NCBI GenBank assembly: GCA_002900995.3
Contig: CM035305.1
Location: 2,526,467 to 2,590,466 of the forward strand
Length of the DNA: 64,000 bases
Direction of reading: 5' to 3'
Source of the DNA: Ganoderma boninense
Lineage: Eukaryota > Basidiomycota > Agaricomycetes > Polyporales > Polyporaceae
In this document: positions 48,702 through 60,094 of the stretch, in pieces
How the letters are laid out: each line of letters begins with the position of its first letter
Numbering within the stretch: the first letter of the stretch is position 1
The notes under the pieces: generated by a model
What the model saw: only the letters and a program-made list of their open reading frames with translations
The model's database searches: none
Told to the model about the DNA's origin: nothing
Made by a program: the position numbers and the translations under genes

Positions 48702-51396
48702 CTACATTTTTGCCCATCTCTTCCCTCCCGAGCTCACGAGACGAGCAAAGAGCTCGCTCCGAGCACCGACGAGCTGAAAAGACACGCTCTTTTCCTCTAT
48801 CGCGCCGTGTTCGTGCTGGCGGGAATAGCGGACTTCGAGCCCCTTGGTCATCGTGACCTTCTTGACACCAGTAATGTCCGCCAAGTCGACGGTCAGCACG
48901 GGCTGCGGTGACAGCAAAGAGGTGAAGAAGAGCGCCGTGGGTGTCAAAGTGATCAAACCGGGGCCATGTGATTTCATCGTCGCCGGGAAGGCTACCAAGT
49001 TCGACTTGCGTCAGCCCAGAAGCGGCACGAGGGGAGAAGGGCAGGCAGACGTACTCTGCGTCTCAACGGGCGGCTCATCGCCGCTCTGCGACGATAGGGC
49101 CCTGGGTGCCAGCGGATTGAGCGCCTTCCAGTTCTCCGCCTTCTTCCACTGCGGACGGTGCGGTCAGCGTGCGTCATGCGATCCACGTCCCGTGCGAGAG
49201 ACTGACCTGCCCTTCACGGAAGAGCCCCTTCACGTCGCTGGCCATCTCCTTCGTAGACGCGATTCGCTCTCCCACCTTCTTCCAGTCGACAGATGAGCTG
49301 CTGCCTTGCCCCTCCTCGCCTTCGGGCATGTTCGAGTCCAGGGACTGCATCCCGGGTCTCTTCCGCTTCGCCTTCACGGGCAGTCCCCGAGCGACACGCC
49401 GCGAGATCAGTTCCATGGCGTACTCTGTGTCGCTCGGCACGAACGAGAGCGGCGACGGTATGCTGAAACCACGTCAGCCAATGCAGCCAGCACCAATCGC
49501 ATGCTCGAGAACAACACACCGACGTCTCTCTGACTCTGGGATCGCCGCCACGACAGGTATGATATGCCAGAAGATCCCGCCCACCACAAGCCCAACGAGC
49601 CTCACCAGATATCGGGCAGGCAATAAACCAAGAATGAACCAGCCGAGCAGAACCTACGGGGTTCGTAAGCGATTGGCCCACCGGCTGCCCCACCGTCCTG
49701 GCACTCACAGCGCCACAGATCACAGAGGCCGCAGGCTCACGCCATAGGAAGATGCTAATAAGGCACCGTCAGATCTGCGCCGTTCGCCCAATGCAGCCGA
49801 CGTACTTCTTGAGCCGTTCCAGCAAGTCTGCCACCTCGTTTAAGAGGAAGAGGCCCAGGCGTTTCAGATCAGCATCTTCCTCCGCTTGCTCTTCTGCCGT
49901 GTCACTCGTACTCAACGATACGCTGTGGAGACTGGAAGCGTCGTCCCCCTTTATCGGGTCTTCGCCGGTTCCAGAGCCCTCCTTCGGTTTCTTGACCTTT
50001 CGCAGCCTTCTGTAGTCCCCGAAAATGTTCCAGACATCGTGCAGCCCCAAGGCGGGGGCCGCAGACAGCCGTGTGGCGAGTAGGCTGCCGAAAGCTTGTG
50101 AACGGTCGATCGTACGCCGGTGCGCCCGGAGCTCAGCCAGGCTTGGGTAGGGATGCAACCTCCGTCTGAGCAGCTCGCAAAGGAGACCTAAAACAAACGC
50201 AGAAAGCAGCAGGCCGTGATACCAAAGTATCCAATACAGCTGGAACGTTGGTTAAAGATCGGCCTCGTATCCTGGACGGGAAACACACGAACAGCACAGT
50301 ATCCAAAGCTCGTCTTCGTATCTCGCCATGTGGCTAGCTTCAGCAATGGCACAGCGATCTGACTATAGATTGGCTCGAGTGCGACGAAGAGCCGCGAGGC
50401 GGTTTGCTTCAGCCTTCCCAAAGAGAAGTCAGGCGGTGGGGCGCGAGGTGGAGGCAGCAGGGGAACGACAAGTTCCTAATGGTGGTAGCTTGAGTGCAAC
50501 ATCTTGCCACTGCGACTGGGAGAAAGCACTCACCACTGCGACCTTTTCTGACAGCGGCGTGTCCCAAGTTGTCTCCGAAGGCGCAGCCGGGGCCTCGCCA
50601 GCAGAAGCACGCGGGGCGACGTCCTCTCCTGCAATTGTCGCCACATTGACGGACGAGGTTTCCCCCGTATGCGTGGGTCCAACCTGGATGGGCTGTACCG
50701 TTCGTACTTCGCGGACGTACTGGGATTTTTCAAGTCCGTTTGGATGAATTGAAGGGCGACCAGAGGAGTTACGGAGACTCACCGTGGAGAACACCTTCAA
50801 GAACCTGTCAATTTCCTCGTCATCGTATAGCTCGCGCAGCTGGACTTCTGACAACTCCTCCTCGTCCTTCGAACCGATGGAGCTCAATGTGTCTGTAGAA
50901 GGACCCGCTCCGAGGCCGAGTGGAAGTACAGAAATGGTGGTTGTTTCGATCTCGCCGTCTGATCCCTGGTCCCCTTCAAGGGTGATGTGCTGAGCAGGCG
51001 GCGAGAATCCGGACGAGGATGGGACCGATGAACTTGAGGCGCTAGGCCTCAGAGGGAGTGAGGGGGGTTGCACAATAGACCCCTCGGGCAGAGATGCTTC
51101 AAGATCGAAGCTAGAAGGGATCAACTGAGGTGAAAGTGAAGTTATCCGAGGGCTCACACCAGCAGGTCGGGGAGGAGGCGCGGGCGATATCCTTGGGCTT
51201 GGATGAGGGGGTGGAACGGGTGGTATATTGGGGCTCAAATTCGCGCTCGAGAGCTGGGCAGAAGGATGCGAAGGGTGGATAGGAGGGCGTGGTGCGGAGT
51301 TGGCGGGGGAAGCGGGGTTGGGTGTGTTGCGGAGGACCGGGTCGGATGCACCGGAGGGCGCAAACGTCCTGCATCACATTCGACGTTACCGCTCAT
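48702..51396 (-). CDS. GRAMD4-like membrane protein with C-terminal GRAM domain
   Basis: The N-terminal 300 residues are Pro/Ser-rich and disordered, followed by an acidic helix (SEVQLRELYDDEEIDRFLKV). The transmembrane region begins with VALEPIYSQIAVPLLKLATW, RDTKTSFGYCALYWILWYHG and LLLSAFVLGLLCELL. A second pair of helices reads VICGAVLLGWFILGLLP and VGGIFWHIIPVVAAI. The C-terminus is a GRAM domain: TFPATMKSHGPGLITLTPTA, LFFTSLL, LADITGVKKVTMTKGLEV, ending GKRWAKM. The same order occurs in human GRAMD4 and fungal GRAM proteins at ER-type membranes. The start is uncertain: the Pro-rich frame has no upstream ATG of its own, and ATG 51396 is chosen as the nearest plausible start needing a splice. 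Confidence 0.75.
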
Positions 51397-51894
51397 TTCG
51401 TCGTGAGTGCCAAAGCTAAAGCGCTGGATGGATACAAAGTGCAGAGGTCGATGAGGTCAGAGGAAAGAGAACGAACGAAGGGCAGGTTGTACAGCGCCTT
51501 CATAGCGTCGACGTCCGATCAGTTGAGCGTCCCTGACGTCACTCACACCACGTGGACGACCCGTCTGGCGCGTCTGTGGCTGTTTGGTTCCAATCAGTGT
51601 GACCACGACATCCTATGCTCCTCTCCTCCATTCATCCGTTATGAAAGTCTTGGATATTGTTCGATCGCGAAAGAAAAGTGATACATTGATATCATACGGA
51701 CTGGGCTGAAGAATTCCGCAGGGGTGTCGCCTGCAATTTCATGCGTAGAGCGACTCCAACTACTATGAAATCGTTTGGGAAGGGAATGAAAACCGAAGAT
51801 CAGTTGGCTTGTGCCGAAATGAAGATGGAAGATATTCTAACCGTGGGTCAAGCTCTGTTCAATGACATCTGTGAGGTGGTTGGTTGCGCATTGG
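51397..51894. other. Intergenic between same-strand genes
   Basis: About 500 bases upstream of the GRAMD4-like gene. No supported gene. Confidence 0.35.
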
Positions 51895-52633
51895 TCACTG
51901 TGCGCGACAATACTGCCTGTGTCGGATCCAATCGGCGTCCTATAACGGAGTGAGTACGAAGTTGCTGGGATAGTAACCATGCATGCTCACCCTGCACGAA
52001 TTCGAACAGTACACTGTGGCCTAGACATGTGATATTCAGGGTCCTTTGCCGTAAAGCATTCATGAACAGAAGACAGTACGTACCTTGCACATGTCGCACT
52101 GCGACAGATCAGTCAAGCTGTTCGAGAACTTGATGCACTGAAACGGTTATTGATGAAGACCCAGGAAGGCAACAAGAAAGAAGTCTGCTCACGCCGCTAT
52201 GGTTGCTGCAAGCCACATTGTCCGGGCCCCCCTGACGACGGATGTCCGCCGCGGCCTGCAGATCGCCCTTCATCTCGAACAGCCTCCCCAGGCTATCTCG
52301 GGTGACAGCCAGCTCCTCCGGGAAGCCCTTCTCAACCCGGATCGCCAGCGCCCTGTTGAGGTACTCCTCCGCCTTACCCAGCTGCCCCATTGCCATGTAG
52401 AGCTCCCCAAGCCCATTGTAGGAGATTGCCGTAAGGTGGTGCTCTGTCCCAAGGCCCTGCTCCCGGACCTTGATGGCCTCCAAATACGCGCGTTCGGCAC
52501 CCTTCAAGTCGCCCAAGGAGTGCTTCCGGTACGCCCGACTGTTGAGCTCTGCACCCTTTCCGACGCCGAGGGCAGTTGCGACAGCCGGGTCAATGGCGCT
52601 CACTGGGTCGATAGTGTTCACGACGGATGGCAT
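51895..52633 (-). CDS. TPR and MYND zinc-finger protein 1
   Basis: Start ATG 52633 (MPSVVNTIDPVSAID). Residues 25-135 form kinesin-light-chain-type TPR helices (LGDLKGAERAYLEAIKVREQ, ISYNGLGELYMAMGQLGKAE, LAVTRDSLGRLFEMKGDLQA). The C-terminal exons encode a MYND finger: CDMCKATVYCSNSCR then DADWIRHRQYC, with the complete Cys/His ligand set. The intron inside the finger has a GTACGT donor directly after CDMCK. About 195 residues. Its neighbour 400 bases away has the same layout. MYND fingers bind Pro-rich peptides and TPRs bind partner proteins, so an adaptor role is inferred. Confidence 0.85.
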
Positions 52634-53016
52634 GGCCTGCAATGGCTGGGCGCGAGAGCTGAAGAAGGGGTGAGTGCGAAAGGAGCGGTGAGTGTGCACT
52701 TCAAATACCATTGCGAGGCAAACCGGGGGTGGGTAGCCGAACAAGCCAGCCACAGCGGCTGACGGGTTCGACAATCCCGGTGGCTGGAGTCCCTTTCCCC
52801 CAGTCGTTCTTGACCAGGTAGCGTCTAAGCACAAGTTAAGGCTATGCCGCTATGGAAAAATGCTAAATTGACCAAGGATGAAAACTATGATACAGACGAC
52901 GGCCAGACACTGCCCAACCCAACGCAGAAGCCCAGAATCACTGCAATCGTTCCTAGAAGGGTCCACTGGCGATAAGGAGTTAGCCTTGCTAGTGGTGCTG
53001 GGATGACGAACTTACT
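52634..53016. other. Spacer between the two TPR-MYND genes
   Basis: About 380 bases holding the promoter of copy 1 and the 3' region of copy 2. No gene seen. Confidence 0.4.
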
Positions 53017-53795
53017 TCAAAGGTGTGAAGTCTCATCGTTCGCTTTGCCTTCGATGCGACGACAATACTTCTTGTGTCGCCTCCAGTCCGCTCGCTATAC
53101 TCACGTCCATCAGCAGCCCGCACGTTAGAGGGACCGGACAGAGTGACAGGGGGGTCGGATAGGAGACAGCCTCACCTGGCAGGGTTTGGAGCAGTAATAG
53201 ACTGCCTGCACGGGCGGTGAGCAGCCATGATGATTTCAGCTATGGTCAGAGGACTTATCTTGCACGTAGAGCACCTGTACAAATTACTCAAAGAGTTCTG
53301 CAGCCTCGAGCACTGAGGACGGAAATAGGCATGTGAACCAGGACAACGTCGAGGTATGAAGGAAATACTCACGCTGAAATAGCCACACGCAATGTTGTGG
53401 GGCTCGCCCTTCAAACGGATCTCTTGGGCAGCTTGCAACTCGCCCTTCATCTCAAATAGCCTCCCCAAATCGTCGCGAGTCACGGCGAGGTCCGATTGAG
53501 GACCTATGCGCTCACGGACGCGCAAAGCCTTGTTAAGGTATTCCTCTGCTTCGTCGAGGCGTTCCATCTTGAGGTAGAGCTCACCCAGACCATTGTAGGA
53601 TATCGCAGTGGTGACGTGGTCGGCACCCACGTCTGCCTCCTTGATCCGAATGGCTTCAAGGTGTTTGCGCTCCGCACCAGCAAAATCACCAAGGCTCTCG
53701 AGACGCAGGGCTTCGCCATTGAGCGCGGGACGGTGGGTGAAGGCGAGGGCTTGTGCGTCGGTGGGATTGATGTTGACGTTGGTGTGCAAGGCCAT
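53017..53795 (-). CDS. TPR and MYND zinc-finger protein 2
   Basis: Start ATG 53795 (MALHTNVNINPTDAQ). The TPR part matches copy 1 strongly (DFAGAERKHLEAIRIKEADV, ISYNGLGELYLKMERLDEAE, LAVTRDDLGRLFEMKGELQA). The MYND finger is CSTCKAVYYCSKPCQ then RADWRRHKKYCRR, ending in DETSHL. To join CSTCK to AVYYC the intron must begin with ATAAGT where copy 1 has GTACGT, so the donor is AT rather than GT. Retaining that intron keeps an open frame but destroys the finger. About 190 residues. It is divergent from DCP2 with a 290-base gap. Confidence 0.82.
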
Positions 53796-54085
53796 GTCGG
53801 ACACACGGAAATAGAAGGTGGGACTGCGACGGTTCTGCGAGTTGTAAAAGGGGAGGGAAAGCACTCAGACCTCAGAGACGCCGACAGGTTAGGGGGTGGC
53901 TAGTGTTGTGTGCATATGTTTGTTTTGTGGCGGCGCCAAGGGAGCCAACTGCCCTGGGCTCGGTAGGCGTTCATTCTCCAGCCACCACCACACACAGTCT
54001 CTGCCCATCCTCACACTCTGTCCCGTTCCTTCTTATATATCTCCCTCGCTCCTAGCACTTCCCCCTTTCCTTTTCGCCACTCCCC

Positions 54086-56463
54086 ATGGCTTCTTCGTCA
54101 TCCTCATCGCCAGAGCTTTGCGCAGCGGCGCAGGCATCATCACACGAACACGCATATCCTTCCGCCCAGTACTCGAACCTCAGTCGAGACGAAGTTCTCG
54201 AGGACCTATCCAGGTGCGTTTCCATCACTCGTCATGCGTCCCACAGCCGCCCTAAATGCCATCAGTCGTTTCATCCTGAACCTCCCTGAGGAGGAGCTCG
54301 CATCAGTCGAGCGAGTTTGCTTCCAGGTCGAACAAGCGTCAGTGTCTTCATACATCTATCATTGTATGGTTGTTGAATCCTTTTCAGTCATTGGTACTAC
54401 GAGGACTTCATCCGCGAACAAAACCCCTCCAAGTTCCCATCATTTTCTCTCAAGACCTTTTCCGAGGCTCTCTTCCGTGCATGCCCTCTCCTCACACACT
54501 GGGCTGAGGATCATGATCGCACTTTCGACCATTTCATGAAGTACAAGACTCGCGTTCCAGTCTGTGGTGCTATCATGCTCAACGACACATGGGATAAGGT
54601 AAGATCCAGCCCCTTGCATACTACTGGCGACTCTCTCGCTTACGTAAGGAATTTCATCCCTTACCGCAGGTCGTCCTTGTGAAGGGCTGGAAGTCATCGG
54701 CGGGATGGGGCTTTCCTAAGGGCAAGATCAATGAGCAGGAGCCTAAACACCGATGTGCGATTCGTGAGGTACGCCTATTCTATCGTGTCGTGGTGGCGCC
54801 CGCTCATCCCTCCATTATTTTCAGGTGCTCGAAGAGACCGGGTACAACTTAGAGAACCAGCTCGATCCCGGAAACGTCCTGCAGTTGTCGATTAAAGGAG
54901 CAATCAATCTCTTTGTATATAGTACCCGGAGTACCGGAAGACTACCCATTCGAGACCAAGACGAGGAAGGAGATTAGCGTGGGTGTGGTTTTTGAATGTT
55001 AGAAAACACTGATCTGAAGCCCGATCAGAAAATCTCCTGGTTCCGATTGACCGATCTTCCAACGTGGAAGCGCAACAAGACTGCGCCTGGCAAGTTCTAT
55101 CTCATTTCACCGTTCATTGGGTATGTTTTGTGGCATAGATGGGACGTCACGTTGGCTGACCTCTATATAGTCCTCTTCGAGCTTTCATTCACGACCGCAA
55201 GCCTCGCAACGTTTCACGAAAAGTGCACAAACCTCCTGCAGCAAACGTTAAGGAAGAGCTTCATTCCTCCAGTGAAGAGGACAGCGCTGTCGCTCACGAC
55301 CACAATGCTCAAGAACTCAGCTCTCAGGCTTCGTCAGCGGAGCCACATACGCCTTCCCCCCAGTATAGTGCTGCTCGTGTTCATGACTCAACATTCGAAT
55401 CAACCATAGGCACTGCCTCGCCCGATCCAGCTCGACAGATCCCCACCACCACCCTGGATAATGGAGACTCCCATTTGGCTGGACTGCTCAACGGACTCAT
55501 GCGCTCGGCCGCGTCCATTGCCTTGGATGATACCACCAAAGCCCTCTTAACCTCAGAGAATGCCTCTGTGCCGGCCTCGTACCCTGCACCAGCACAGCCT
55601 TCCGTTACTCCCGACTGGTCTGCTCGAGTACCAGCTCAGCTGTCTGCTCCCACGGAACGGCCCCTTGCCCCTGCAATGTCTCCCGCGTTGTCGCCCCAAC
55701 CGCAGGAGCGTCCACCCCCTCGCCCTGTTCCTGGCCCCATTGTGCCGTCCGCCACATCCCCCTCACTCGGCGCTGCAGGTAGCGGAGGGCATGCTCGTCG
55801 CGGTTCAACGGCGGACATTTCGCCCTACCTGTCGCACTCTCGCAATATCACCAAGGAGATGCGGTACATCTCTATCCTCGAGAGCGTCGCTCAAGAATCT
55901 GACCGCGCTACGTCTCGAATGGGCCATCGCTCCATCCCGATGCCTTCTCATCCAGCGTGTGTGCCTCTACCTCCGACTTCCGTCCCTCCGCCCCAGCTTG
56001 GTCAATCGGTTCTCTATTCCTCTCCTGGGCCCCATATGCCTCTCCTCAACCCATACCATCCCCCGTACCGCACGGAGACTCCCAATGCTTTCATGGTTCG
56101 CCCCAGGACAAGCCACGCATACCATGCCCCTTCCTTTGCCCCTGCTGCAGTTCCCCGTCAGAGCATGAACGAGCACCAACTACGCGCTTTGCTACCACTC
56201 AACGGTCATCACGCTAGCCTTGTATCTTCCTTCGCGCCTTCCCCTCTCTACCCTTTACCGCTCCAGGCACCGACTAGCCCTCTCCGCTCCGTCCCTCCTC
56301 ACTACCCTGCACCTCATATTGGTAAGTCTATCCGCGATCTCTCCACGTTTGCCAACGCTCACGCCCGTGATTTGTTGCAGCTCATAATAATGCCATCCCG
56401 TCCGCCAATGGCGCTCAGCTTCTATCTATTCTTAACACCCCGACCCGCGGATTCCGGGCGTGA
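54086..56463 (+). CDS. DCP2: mRNA-decapping enzyme subunit 2
   Basis: Removes the m7G cap in cytoplasmic P-bodies with DCP1. Start ATG 54086 (MASSSSSSPELCAAAQ). The N-terminal regulatory domain has SRFILNLPEEELASVERVCF and HWYYEDFIREQNP. The Nudix domain holds GWGFPKGKINEQEP and REVLEETGYNL, the Nudix box with catalytic Glu residues split by an intron after IRE. Box B follows (FYLISPFIGPLRAFIHDRK). The C-terminal 400 residues are Pro/Ser-rich and disordered, ending NTPTRGFRA. At 54894-54896 one base of an AAA run must be removed to continue from LQLSIK into EQSISLYIVPGVPEDY; the sequence as given stops early. A base-call error is likely. The gene is divergent from TPR-MYND 2. Confidence 0.92.
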
Positions 56464-57163
56464 ACTAGTCATTAACAGTACCAGTCATAGATAATGTCGA
56501 TGGTATTTGAGCGACGCGCTCTCATTTCATGTATTGATATGGTTAGTCCTAGTATTGGTTTTGTCTGTCCATAGCCGCACATCGCTCGTTCATCTGTCCT
56601 CCTCCTCCCTTCCTCACCTCATACGCAAACCAAACTCCCCGCATCTGCTGAAGTATATGGACAGTGCAGCCACGGCGTAACCCCTCTCGTGTCTCTCCCG
56701 TTGCCTATCATCTCGTTTTCTTTCCGCGTCTCCTTTGCTCCGATACAGCCGTAGGTCAGCTATGGCTCGCGTCCCCTACCACCAAACACCTTGTTTTTAC
56801 CCCTGATCTCTACCTTCGTCTTTACCCCTCATGTTTGTCTCACTCTCACCACACTCTTTCCCCTCCGTTATCTCCACCAGATTCCCCAGACTAACACGGC
56901 TTTCGTGCGCCTTCGCTTCGCAGACCATTTTACTCTCGTCGTCGCCCTTCTTTTTGTTTCGTTTCGTTGTCGCAGTTTCCCAGTCGCCCCAGTCGCGTAC
57001 CCTGTAGTTTTGTAGCGTAGTGCTTGAATGTCTGCTCATGTTCGTCGAACGTCTCAATCCAACCTGTTGTGTTTGTTTCCTGCGTATACAAGTGTACAAG
57101 ATACAAGATACAACAACATTGCTACTATACCAATGACCATGGCCGGGTCTGATCTACAAATTA
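56464..57163. other. Convergent intergenic region
   Basis: About 700 pyrimidine-rich bases (plus strand) after DCP2, probably its 3' untranslated region. Open frames lack support. Confidence 0.4.
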
Positions 57164-59208
57164 CATGCAAGTTCTGCGTCCCATCTGTTCGATCCTATAC
57201 CATCCCGGACCACAAATGTCGATAGGATCACACATCCCCTTGATCTGCCACAGTTGTGCGTGGTGGTCTCCGCAGAAGGCCCTGAAGAGATGGCGCTCGA
57301 CGAAGGGACACCTTGTAGCGCGGTCAATTGTCACAAGTATGACTTCCGGAAGCAAGGCAGGCCTGATTGAATGGAATGGAGGAGCAATGTCTCGTAGGGT
57401 GGTCATGTTCCGTCTGACCTCGCCCATGATGGTCTATGAACATCAACCGGGACTTCTGCCCAGCTCATTGAGATGGTGCGTAGGAAAGGGGACCGGCGGG
57501 ACCGGGTTCAGCCCCATCCATCGCGTCGGGATCGCCCCCAACCCTGGGGTTACACGGTGGCGAAGAAAGAGAACCAGGACTCAGAGATCGCAGCGCGGTC
57601 TCAGATAGAAGGTTTGGGGCGTTGTGGGCCCACAACATGACTAAACCGGGAGCGGAACTAGGGTGTCCGCGACGAGTTCTGGCTTGCTCTGGACGACGTC
57701 GCGCGGGGGCAGCCAGGAGCCGATCGCACCATCGTAATTGGTACCCTGAGCGTTCCCGAGGCCGGACGAGAAGAAGATGGGCGAGCCAGAAGGACGAGTC
57801 GACCGCAAGTTCAACCGCCAGTGCGGGCTGGATGGTGAATGCGTCGGAGCTGTTCGCTACGACGTTTTGCGCGGGTGCGAAGAACGGCTAGATGCTCGCA
57901 CTGGCTGCTGATTAAGTAGGTTTGACTGGGACGTATATTACGGAGAGGCCCAGGGTCCCGCTGGTCGCGTCGGGCGTGAGCGCACGAAGCCAGCCCATCC
58001 GTCATTTGACAGCCTCGGCTGTTCTTACACAAGTTCCGTGTAAAGGCCTTGCAGCGACGAAGACGGCAGGGCGCTGTTCACGGACGCCGAGAAGACAGCG
58101 GTGATGAGGGGGAGCTTTTTGCGTGAGTCCGGTCCGCGACCGTGGTGATGACGACGCTATACGTGCCCCCGCCCCCGCCTCTGAGCGCAAAGAACAGGCC
58201 TGGACGCTGATGCGAGCGTTGGCGACGACGCGCGTCCTATTTGAGCTAATCATCGCGAACTGCAGTACATTGTCCACGCCTGACGTTTCCCGTGACATTC
58301 GCGTGAATACCGACTGCCTCGTACCGAAGACGGGGGCACTCACCTAGCCTATATGTCAGGGAAAGTGCACTGTTGTCGCCGCCACCGAGTATCCAGCCAC
58401 CGACAGCGCCTACCGTTCCCCCGGAGGAAACGTCTCCGACAAGGACCCGGTTTCTCGCGTTGACGGCTTCGTATGCTGCTTACCATTGACCGCCAGCGCC
58501 AAGCGTAATAGCTGCGTAACGAATTAATTAGCCACGGCTGGCTCGCGCGCTATAGGGGTTGCGCCTGACCGTTGTCATGTGTCTCCGACCTAGATGCGCC
58601 GCTCGGCGTAAAGATGTCGTGAAATGTGATGTCTTTGAGGTTTTTGCGTCCAGATAACGAGAGAACGTGCCCCGTCCAGAAAGGTCACGCCTGCGGGTGC
58701 GTCATCAGAACGGCCGAGAAGGCAAGCGAGGAATGTATGCGCGAGAACGTGTGGCGACCGCTTACCCAGTACTCTTGACGACAAGCCGGAGATTATGCGC
58801 GGCGTTCTTGACAGCTGCTTGGGTGTTTGCGTCGCTGCGCCTACGGGGACCGGGAGTACAGTGTTGTTGTAGCAGGCGCTTACGGTGTCATTCTTGAAGA
58901 TGAACGTCTGGAAGACGACACCCTGCATGGCATCGAAACGAGGCATTGGTCCATTGCCGATGAGCTTCGTCGCAGTTTCCGGAAGGGTCGGAAGGCGGAT
59001 AGGATGGAGAAGCCGGAAGGAGCAAATGTAGAGGAGGCTGTGAGCGCTGTCAGTTTGCAGACGGGAGAAGTTGGTCGCGTTGGACAAGAGGGATCTCAGA
59101 ACGGCAGCCGGAGGAGGGCGCCCCGAGAGCGGTGGCAAGGGAACTGAAGAGCGCAAGGAGGTCACAACAGATGAAGATGGGAAGATGAGCAAGGTTTGTC
59201 ACGAGCAT
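57164..59208 (-). pseudogene. BBE-type FAD-linked oxidase, decayed
   Basis: Family blocks of a berberine-bridge-enzyme-like secreted oxidase appear in order on the minus strand: a signal-like start (MLVTNLAHLPIFICCDLLAL), YPPSDPSGNCDEAHRQW, FQTFIFKNDTVSACYNNT, AAVKNAAHNLRLVVKSTG, ITFHDIFTPSGAS, GGTVGAVGGWILGGGDNSAL, GVDNVLQFAMIS, FALRGGGGGTYSVVITT, and near the end FCGDHHAQLWQIKGMCDPID. They lie in different frames with at least six changes of frame. The FAD-binding GGTVGA block is preceded by an in-frame TAA (at the codon after GQW, where Tyr is expected), a substitution rather than an indel. The stretch after NTVLPVP seems shortened. Such enzymes oxidise alcohols or sugars; this copy cannot work. 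Confidence 0.75.
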
Positions 59209-60094
59209 CGGGGAAGAGAGACCTGCCGCCGTGGTAAGCCAAAGTGTCTGGGTGCGCAGGGCTGTTTCCAGAAGGGGCGAGCGAGGGTGAGACACAACAC
59301 GCAGTTAACGTCTATCCAGAACGTGCCCTCCATCCCGCCAAGTGGCGCCGCGAAGCTCGCAGTGGAGAAGGGGCAATGGGCGGAGAAAAAGAAGACGAGT
59401 TGGCTGGCAAAGACCCAGAGACTGCACCCAAACAGTGCCGTGAAACTGCAACGCGCCGAATCAGCATGTTGCAAGTATACCAGACAGAAGGAGAAGCCAA
59501 GGAGCGGATGGCGACGAGACGACCGTATCCGGCGCAGGATGGCTTCTGGCCATGGTTCCCGGCTTTCTTCACGCACGGGGTGCGCTGGGAGCTGGCGTGT
59601 GCGGGTGCGATGAGATGGAGCGGAGCCGGGATCCAAGGAGCATGGCTGACGATGGTGAGTAAGATCGGACAAATGCAGAGGTGAGGTGGTGATGACCGTC
59701 ATTCTGTTGCAAGGGGGCTCGAATACCCAATGCGTGCATGTGCAGCTTAGTTGCCCATCACCGTGAAGGGGACACTAGATACAAGTGCCCACTCGCTCGT
59801 ATCTCCCTGCGACGTTTGCAGAGCGGCCCCAAACAGCCAATCAGCAACTCCATTCAGATCAACTTCCCACGTGATTACCGGGGCTTATCTAATGGACATG
59901 GTTGCAATTACTTACCATATATGGGGAAAACGGCCCTGATGAATGCAGAACTCAGTTGCGGCTCTCCTCCGAGCCTCGAGGTCTTGCGCCGAAAATCAGT
60001 CTGCACCGTACTCCACGCTCTTCCCTTGATCCTCTCCTCTTGTATCTTTATTGTTTCATGGACTTCTACTAGACCAGTCTTTCACCCTTCTACC
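59209..60094. other. Divergent intergenic region
   Basis: About 890 bases between the oxidase pseudogene and the PRPP synthetase gene. No supported gene. The promoter of the latter should lie here. Confidence 0.35.
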
